A DNA stretch of 64,000 bases from an uncultured archaeon (lineage in GTDB: Archaea > Thermoproteota > Bathyarchaeia > TCS64), in NCBI GenBank assembly GCA_938048735.1, contig CALIUM010000015.1, positions 1 to 64,000 of the forward strand, in the 5' to 3' direction. Of the stretch, positions 59,044-64,000 are shown piece by piece. Numbering within the stretch: the first letter of the stretch is position 1; every line of letters begins with the position of its first letter. Below the pieces are notes generated by a model. The model was not told the DNA's origin. It did no database searches and saw only the letters and a program-made list of their open reading frames with translations. The translations under genes were made by a program, and so were the position numbers.

Positions 59044-61440
59044 ATGGTGTGGCGCATCTTGGTTAGAGAGCTCTCCCATCATGAGGCTACGGTGAGGCTT
59101 CCTGAGGGGATAATAACCTGCACCTCCGCCGAGATGCCTCCCCTAGGAGAGATAATAGGCCAGGAGCAGGCGGTGAGAGCCCTAAGGTTTGGCCTTAAGA
59201 CGAGGGGGAAAGGGTTCAATGTCTATGTGGCGGGCATGCCAGGAACAGGTAGGAAGACCGCTATCTCCAACTTCCTCGAGGAGATGGCTAGGGGCATGCC
59301 AGTCCCCGACGACTGGTGCTATGTGTACAACTTCAAGGAACCAATGAGGCCTAGGGCCCTTAAGCTGCCTCCAGGCATGGGGAGGGAGCTAAAAGGTGAT
59401 ATGGAGAGGTTCATCTCCGAGGTGAGGAAGGCCCTAACAACCGCCTTCGAGAGCCAGGAGTATGCAAGGAGGAGGGAGGAGATAGTGGAGGCCGTTCAGA
59501 GGGAGAACAGCAAGCTGGCGGAGGAGTTGGACCAGCTGGCTAGGAGGGAGGGATTCATACTGCAGAGATCCCCCATAGGGTTTCTGATGATACCCGTCCT
59601 AGATGGCAGGCCGGTGACGGAGCAGGAGTTTGGGCTCCTCCCCCCAGCTCTAAGGAGGGAGATCCAGTCAAGGCGCGAGGCGCTTGAGGATAAGCTCAGG
59701 GTTTTCATGGGCCGGCTGAGGGAGGCCGAGAAGAGGGTGGATGAGGCCGTGAGGGAGCTTAACAGGAAGGTCGCCATCTTCGCCATGGAGCCTCTCATCA
59801 ACAACCTAATAGAGAAGTACGGCTCCATAGGAGAGGTCAAGGATTACCTGAGGGATGTTCACTCGGACATCCTAGAGAACCTGCCCCTCATCCTGGGAAG
59901 GGGTAGAGAGCAGCAGAGACTCCCCATCCAGATACCGGAGATTACAGAGGATCCCGCTGAGAGGTATAAGGTAAACCTTATAGTGGATAACTCCGGCCTT
60001 AAGGGTGCTCCGGTGGTCATGGAGCTCAACCCGACCTATCAGAACCTCCTCGGGAAGATCGAGAAGGAGGCGAGGTTCGGAATTCTCATCACGGACTACA
60101 CAATGATCAGGGGCGGCTCAGCCCACAGGGCTAACGGCGGGTTCCTGGTTCTGCCCGTCGAGGAGCTGCTGGCCAACCCCCTATCCTGGGATGGGTTAAA
60201 GAGGGCGATGATGAACTCAAGCCTCGAGATAGAGGAGATACCTGAGAGGCTTGGATTCTGGACTGCGAAGACCTTGAGGCCTGAGCCCATACCCTTCAAC
60301 GCCAAGGTCATCCTAATAGGAAGCCCCTGGCTATACCACCTCCTCTACGTGCTGGATAAGGACTTCAAGGAGCTCTTCAAGGTGAAGGCAGAGTTCGACA
60401 CAACCATGGATAGGAATGAGGAGAACATAAGGAAGTACGCCTCCTTCATATGCACCCTCTGCCGGAAGGAGGGGCTGAGGCACCTCGACCCGTCGGGAAT
60501 AGCAGAAGTGATAGACTACAGCTCCAGGCTCGCAGCGGACAAGAGGAAGCTCTCAACCCTATTCGCCAACGTCTCCGACATAATAAGGGAGGCCGACTTC
60601 TATGCATCCGAGGAGGGGGCCGAGTACATATCTAAGAGGCATGTGGAGAGGGCCCTTGAGGAGAAGGTCTACAGGTCAAGCCTAATCCAGAGGAAGATCG
60701 AGGAGATGATAGCTAGGGGGATCCTACTAATAGATACGGATGGAGAGGCTGTGGGGCAGGTAAACGGCCTCTCCGTGGTGGAGCTCGGGGACTACAGCTT
60801 CGGAAGGCCAAGCAGGGTGACAGCCACGGTCGGGCTGGGAAGGGAGGGGGTTATAGACATAGAGAGGGAGGCGAGGATGGGTGGACCCATTCACACGAAG
60901 GGCGTGATGATCCTCTCCGGCTTCCTCAACGAGAGGTATGCTAGGGATAAACCCCTAAGCCTTAGCGCGAGGCTGGTCTTCGAGCAGAGCTACTCCGGGG
61001 TCGAGGGGGACAGCGCATCCAGCGCGGAGCTGTACGCCATCCTGTCGGCCCTCTCGGGGGTTCCGATAAGGCAGTACCTTGCAGTGACGGGATCCGTCAA
61101 TCAGAAGGGGGAGATCCAGGCCATCGGCGGCGTGAACGAGAAGATAGAGGGGTTCTACCAGGTCTGCAAGGTGAAGGGGCTTAATGGGAAGCAGGGAGTC
61201 GTCATACCGGAGAGCAACGTACAGAACCTCGTCCTAAAGGAGGAGGTGGTGGAGGCAATAAGGCTGGGAAAGTTCCATATATACCCCGTCAAGACCATAG
61301 ACGAGGGGATCGAGATACTCACGGGATTAAAGGCAGGGGAGAGGAGGCCGGATGGAACCTTCGAGGAGGGTACAGTAAACTACCTCGTCCAGAAGAGGCT
61401 TGAGGAGATGGCGGAAGCCATAAAGGAGTACCCAGCCTGA
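59044..61440 (+). CDS. Lon-type protease of the bacterial AAA_32/YcbZ kind
   Basis: 798 aa cytoplasmic Lon-family protease. N-terminal AAA segment with VAGMPGTGRKTAISNF (the family has R in place of the usual P-loop Lys-adjacent residue), a coiled-coil insert (about 140-245), the second AAA half (DYTMIRGGSAHRANGGFLVL), and C-terminal S16 domain with QVNGLSVVELGDYSFGRP, catalytic Ser in VEGDSASSAELYA and Lys in IGGVNEKIEGFYQ. This is unlike the membrane-bound LonB typical of archaea and suggests transfer from bacteria. A TATA-like TTTATAATAATATATATGG adjoins the ATG at 59044, so a downstream start is possible. Confidence 0.9.
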   Translation: MVWRILVRELSHHEATVRLPEGIITCTSAEMPPLGEIIGQEQAVRALRFGLKTRGKGFNVYVAGMPGTGRKTAISNFLEEMARGMPVPDDWCYVYNFKEPMRPRALKLPPGMGRELKGDMERFISEVRKALTTAFESQEYARRREEIVEAVQRENSKLAEELDQLARREGFILQRSPIGFLMIPVLDGRPVTEQEFGLLPPALRREIQSRREALEDKLRVFMGRLREAEKRVDEAVRELNRKVAIFAMEPLINNLIEKYGSIGEVKDYLRDVHSDILENLPLILGRGREQQRLPIQIPEITEDPAERYKVNLIVDNSGLKGAPVVMELNPTYQNLLGKIEKEARFGILITDYTMIRGGSAHRANGGFLVLPVEELLANPLSWDGLKRAMMNSSLEIEEIPERLGFWTAKTLRPEPIPFNAKVILIGSPWLYHLLYVLDKDFKELFKVKAEFDTTMDRNEENIRKYASFICTLCRKEGLRHLDPSGIAEVIDYSSRLAADKRKLSTLFANVSDIIREADFYASEEGAEYISKRHVERALEEKVYRSSLIQRKIEEMIARGILLIDTDGEAVGQVNGLSVVELGDYSFGRPSRVTATVGLGREGVIDIEREARMGGPIHTKGVMILSGFLNERYARDKPLSLSARLVFEQSYSGVEGDSASSAELYAILSALSGVPIRQYLAVTGSVNQKGEIQAIGGVNEKIEGFYQVCKVKGLNGKQGVVIPESNVQNLVLKEEVVEAIRLGKFHIYPVKTIDEGIEILTGLKAGERRPDGTFEEGTVNYLVQKRLEEMAEAIKEYPA

Positions 61441-61560
61441 GATGAGAGAAGGCAACACTCATCTTGATCATCTTGGATCAACCAACGAATCACACTAGCA
61501 CAAAGGATTTATGGGGCAACTCCCAGAATTTTTTTCTCAGGGGAAACCTTCTAGGTGGGA

Positions 61561-62478
61561 ATGGAGCAGCTCTATGATGTCATAGTTATAGGGGGAGGGC
61601 CTGCTGGCCTCGCCGCCGGGATGTACACGGCTAGGCACGGCCTGAAGACCCTCATCCTCGACGGGAAGAGGCATGGTGGGAAGGCAGCGGAGGCCGCGCT
61701 AATAGATAATTTCCCCGGGTTCCCAGAGGGAATATCCGGAAAGGAACTCATGGAGAGGTTCATAGCCCATGCCAAGAGGTTCAACGCCGAACTCAAGATA
61801 GACAAGATAGTTGGCCTCAACCCCTACGGGCATCCTAAAGAGGTCTACACGAGGGAGGGGGTCTACATGGCTAAGGCCTTAGTGATCGCCACCGGGATCC
61901 AGCGGAGGAAACTAAAGGTTCCTGGAGAGGAGGAGTTCAAGGGTAAAGGAGTCTCATATTGCGCGATATGTGACGGCCCCCTATTCGAGGGTAAGGTGGT
62001 AGCCGTAGTCGGCTCATCTAGCGAGGCTGCGGAGGAGGCCCTAGCTCTCTCAAAGTTCGCTAAGAGGACGTACTTCATACCCGGCGCAGAGAGGTTGAGC
62101 GAGGAGGTACTTAGAGAGCTGAGCGGTAACCCGAACATAGAGGTTCTCGAGGGGGCCAGCGTGGAGTCTATCGGGGGGGAGGGCATGGTCACCCACATCT
62201 GGATAAAGGGGGGGCCTAGGAGGAGGCTGGATGTCGATGGGATCTTCATAATATTAGAGCACATCCCCATGATGGATATGCTCAGGGAGGCGGGGGTGGA
62301 GATGGATGAGGGGGGCTGCATAAAGGTGGATAGCCACAACCGGACTAATATACCCGGCATCTTCGCGGCCGGGGAGTGCACATGCGGGGGAGGAATACAG
62401 GTCATAACCGCGGCCGGCGATGGGGCTAAGGCGGGGATATCCGTTATAAGATATCTCCAAACCACCAGAACGAAATAG
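61561..62478 (+). CDS. Thioredoxin-reductase-like flavoprotein
   Basis: 305 aa pyridine nucleotide-disulfide oxidoreductase. FAD site VIGGGPAGLAAGMYTARHG (9-27), redox pair in YCAICDGP (CxxC), and the second FAD signature NIPGIFAAGECTCGGGIQVI. The NAD(P) domain reads VAVVGSSSEAAEEALALS and then FIPGAERL, without the HRRxxxR motif that selects NADPH, so it may use NADH or another donor. A GTG at 61555 is an alternative start. No thioredoxin is adjacent. Confidence 0.9.
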   Translation: MEQLYDVIVIGGGPAGLAAGMYTARHGLKTLILDGKRHGGKAAEAALIDNFPGFPEGISGKELMERFIAHAKRFNAELKIDKIVGLNPYGHPKEVYTREGVYMAKALVIATGIQRRKLKVPGEEEFKGKGVSYCAICDGPLFEGKVVAVVGSSSEAAEEALALSKFAKRTYFIPGAERLSEEVLRELSGNPNIEVLEGASVESIGGEGMVTHIWIKGGPRRRLDVDGIFIILEHIPMMDMLREAGVEMDEGGCIKVDSHNRTNIPGIFAAGECTCGGGIQVITAAGDGAKAGISVIRYLQTTRTK

Positions 62479-62493
62479 TGAAAGGGCTCCGCA

Positions 62494-63843
62494 TCATACT
62501 CTCCTCCGAATCGGAGATAGGAACTTTCCATATCCGGGCCTTCCCAAGATCTCACCATCCTCCCATATGACCTCCCCCCTGACGATGGTTAGGATGGGTT
62601 TTCCCCTTCCCTTAAAGCCCTCGAAGGGGGTTATCCTCTGCTTGGAGTGGAGGTTTTCCCCCCTTATCTCAAACTCGGCCTTTGTGTCGACGACCACGAG
62701 ATCCGCGTCCGAGCCTATGGAGATGCAGCCCTTCCTCGGGTATAGCCCCAGGATCCTAGCCGGGTTTGTTGAGAAGGCCTCGACCATCCTCTCAAGGCTG
62801 AGAAGGCCTTTATTCACGGAGCCGAGCATCAATGGGAGGGTCGTCTCAACGCCCACGCTGCCGGATGGGGCGTCGAAGATGTCAATCCATCCCCTCTCCT
62901 TCTCCTCCCTCGTGTATGGGGCGTGGTCGCTCGCCACGACATCTAGGAGGCCCTTTCGGAGGGCCTGCCAGAGGGCCCTCTGATGCTCAGGGCCCCTCAG
63001 GGGAGGATCCACCTTCCCGTATGGGCCGAGCCTCTCAAGGTCATCTGTCGATAGGAAGAGGTAGCAGGGGGAGGTCTCAGCCGTTACCTTAACACCCCTC
63101 CCTTTGGCCCATGAAAGGAGGGCTAAAGCTTCAGAGGAGGTCATGTGGCATATGTGGAGGTGGACTGAGGCCTCCTCCGCGAGGAGGATGGCCCTGGCGG
63201 TGGCCTCGGCCTCAGCTAGAGGGAGCCTGAACTCAGAGTGGGCTAGGGGGTCCCTCCTACCTTGGCTCCTAGCCCTCTCTACGCCCCTAGAGACGAGACC
63301 CTCGTTCTCGGCGTGGACTAGGCAGGGGAGACCCGTCTCGGCTATTAGGAGAAGGTTGTCGAGCATATCGGCGTCTGAGACGGCCAGCTCCTTGAACCTG
63401 GAGATCATGAACATCTTGTAGGCTATGGCCCCCTCCTCCGCCAGGGGTTTTATCTCATCCCTGCTCATTGATCCAGCCCCAGCCACCAGAGCGAAATCCA
63501 CATAGGCCTTCCTCTCAACTATCCTCCTCTTCTCCCTCAACCTCTCAGCGGAGGTCACGGGGGGAAGGGTGTTAGGCATCTCGGCGACCGTTGTCACGCC
63601 ACCCGCCGCCGCCGACATCGTGCCAGTCTCGAAGTCCTCCCTATCGGGGGATCCAGGATCCCTGAAGTGAACGTGCATATCTATCATCCCCGGCAGGATG
63701 AGCTTACCATCCACATCCAAGACCCTCACCCCCTCAGGGGCCGCCCTGCCCATCCAGGCTATCTTTCCATCCTCAACACCTATCGAGGCACTTACAAGGC
63801 CGTATGGAGTATATATAGTCCCATTCCTGACTACTAGATCCAA
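62494..63843 (-). CDS. pyrC: Dihydroorotase
   Basis: 449 aa cyclic amidohydrolase. Metal motif DMHVHFRDPGSPDREDFETG (58-77) with HxH, carboxy-Lys segment EGAIAYKMFMIS, LVHAENEGL and ICHMTSSEAL for the His ligands and VVASDHAPY with the Asp. The C-terminal part EIRGENLHSKQRITPFEG is typical for the type I enzymes. It closes N-carbamoyl-aspartate in pyrimidine synthesis; allantoinase is the nearest alternative. It converges on the reductase gene. Confidence 0.9.
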   Translation of the reverse strand: MDLVVRNGTIYTPYGLVSASIGVEDGKIAWMGRAAPEGVRVLDVDGKLILPGMIDMHVHFRDPGSPDREDFETGTMSAAAGGVTTVAEMPNTLPPVTSAERLREKRRIVERKAYVDFALVAGAGSMSRDEIKPLAEEGAIAYKMFMISRFKELAVSDADMLDNLLLIAETGLPCLVHAENEGLVSRGVERARSQGRRDPLAHSEFRLPLAEAEATARAILLAEEASVHLHICHMTSSEALALLSWAKGRGVKVTAETSPCYLFLSTDDLERLGPYGKVDPPLRGPEHQRALWQALRKGLLDVVASDHAPYTREEKERGWIDIFDAPSGSVGVETTLPLMLGSVNKGLLSLERMVEAFSTNPARILGLYPRKGCISIGSDADLVVVDTKAEFEIRGENLHSKQRITPFEGFKGRGKPILTIVRGEVIWEDGEILGRPGYGKFLSPIRRRV

Positions 63844-64000
63844 CCCATCTCCAGCTATTCAATTAAACCTTAATCAACCTTTGGACTCGAACTCCCTCTA
63901 AACATTTTAAAGAAGATATCTATAACGTGAAAATTAATGAGGTTTTAGAAAAGGGGAAAATAAATTTATGAAGAGGAAGGAGGCCAGAATTTAGGGTCTA
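63844..64000. other. Window end, no gene seen
   Basis: About 157 AT-rich bases upstream of pyrC, probably holding its promoter. Nothing else was recognised before the window ends. Confidence 0.45.

Noticed and set aside
1..64000. CRISPR array
   Set aside because: No array of regularly spaced repeats and no cas genes seen; the 16- and 17-bp repeats occur only twice each.

Overview
The window is archaeal chromosomal DNA, most likely from the Thermoproteota/TACK side (a Bathyarchaeia-like lineage is my best guess, from gene content only). Supporting genes are a proteasome beta subunit of the Thr1-less crenarchaeal PsmB1 kind, a PAC2 protein, RadA, Hjc, RNase P subunit Rnp4, aIF1 with a zinc ribbon, DphB, RibL/RibK, a short PurA, RtcB, an Lhr helicase and XPB/Bax1 remnants. 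Arg codons are mostly AGG/AGA, TTG and GTG starts are common, and promoters look like TATA-type elements (TTTATA/TTTATG).

Layout. 1-5100: tail of a secreted protein, DHH phosphoesterase, proteasome beta, then a decayed XPB-Bax1 locus. 4538-7930: a three-gene SMC operon (SMC5/6-like ATPase, unknown 260-aa protein, winged-helix protein). 8080-13509: M19 dipeptidase, sugar epimerase, RibL facing RibK, RtcB with a divergent HTH gene. 13752-22772: two YtcJ-type amidohydrolases, HD protein, MFS and DASS transporters, a frameshifted 3-hydroxyacyl-CoA dehydrogenase, an AIR-synthase-like protein. 23136-31365: DnaJ, PurA, CinA-like, LarA-like, site-2 protease, GNAT and YkgJ proteins, ending in AT-rich DNA. 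31366-36053: PPDK, a zinc ribbon, and an Rnp4-DphB operon in which DphB is fused to DUF357.

36085-37890 is the clearest accessory tract: short repeats, an AT-rich orphan ORF, a tyrosine integrase with two nonsense codons, and an initiator tRNA-Met whose T-loop holds a 29-nt bulge-helix-bulge intron. 38124-49424: M20 amidohydrolase, an unknown helical protein, a tightly coupled operon (threonine-synthase-like PLP enzyme, MurL-like PP-loop enzyme, Ddl-like ATP-grasp fused to GNAT), Lhr helicase and a MurG-like glycosyltransferase. 49429-63843: AMMECR1, Mut7-C, CBS, SANT-type, PAC2, RadA/aIF1/ACT operon, ArgG-ArgF, HTH-Hjc, a bacterial-style Lon protease, a thioredoxin-reductase-like protein and dihydroorotase.

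How the genes connect: RibK and RibL complete FMN and FAD synthesis; ArgG and ArgF are consecutive arginine steps; PurA and dihydroorotase serve nucleotide synthesis; the dipeptidase, M20 enzyme, YtcJ enzymes and transporters suggest use of peptides and amides. The most unusual items are the SMC operon, the PLP/MurL-like/ATP-grasp operon and the T-loop intron beside a dead integrase. All family calls were made by eye from motifs, without database searches.
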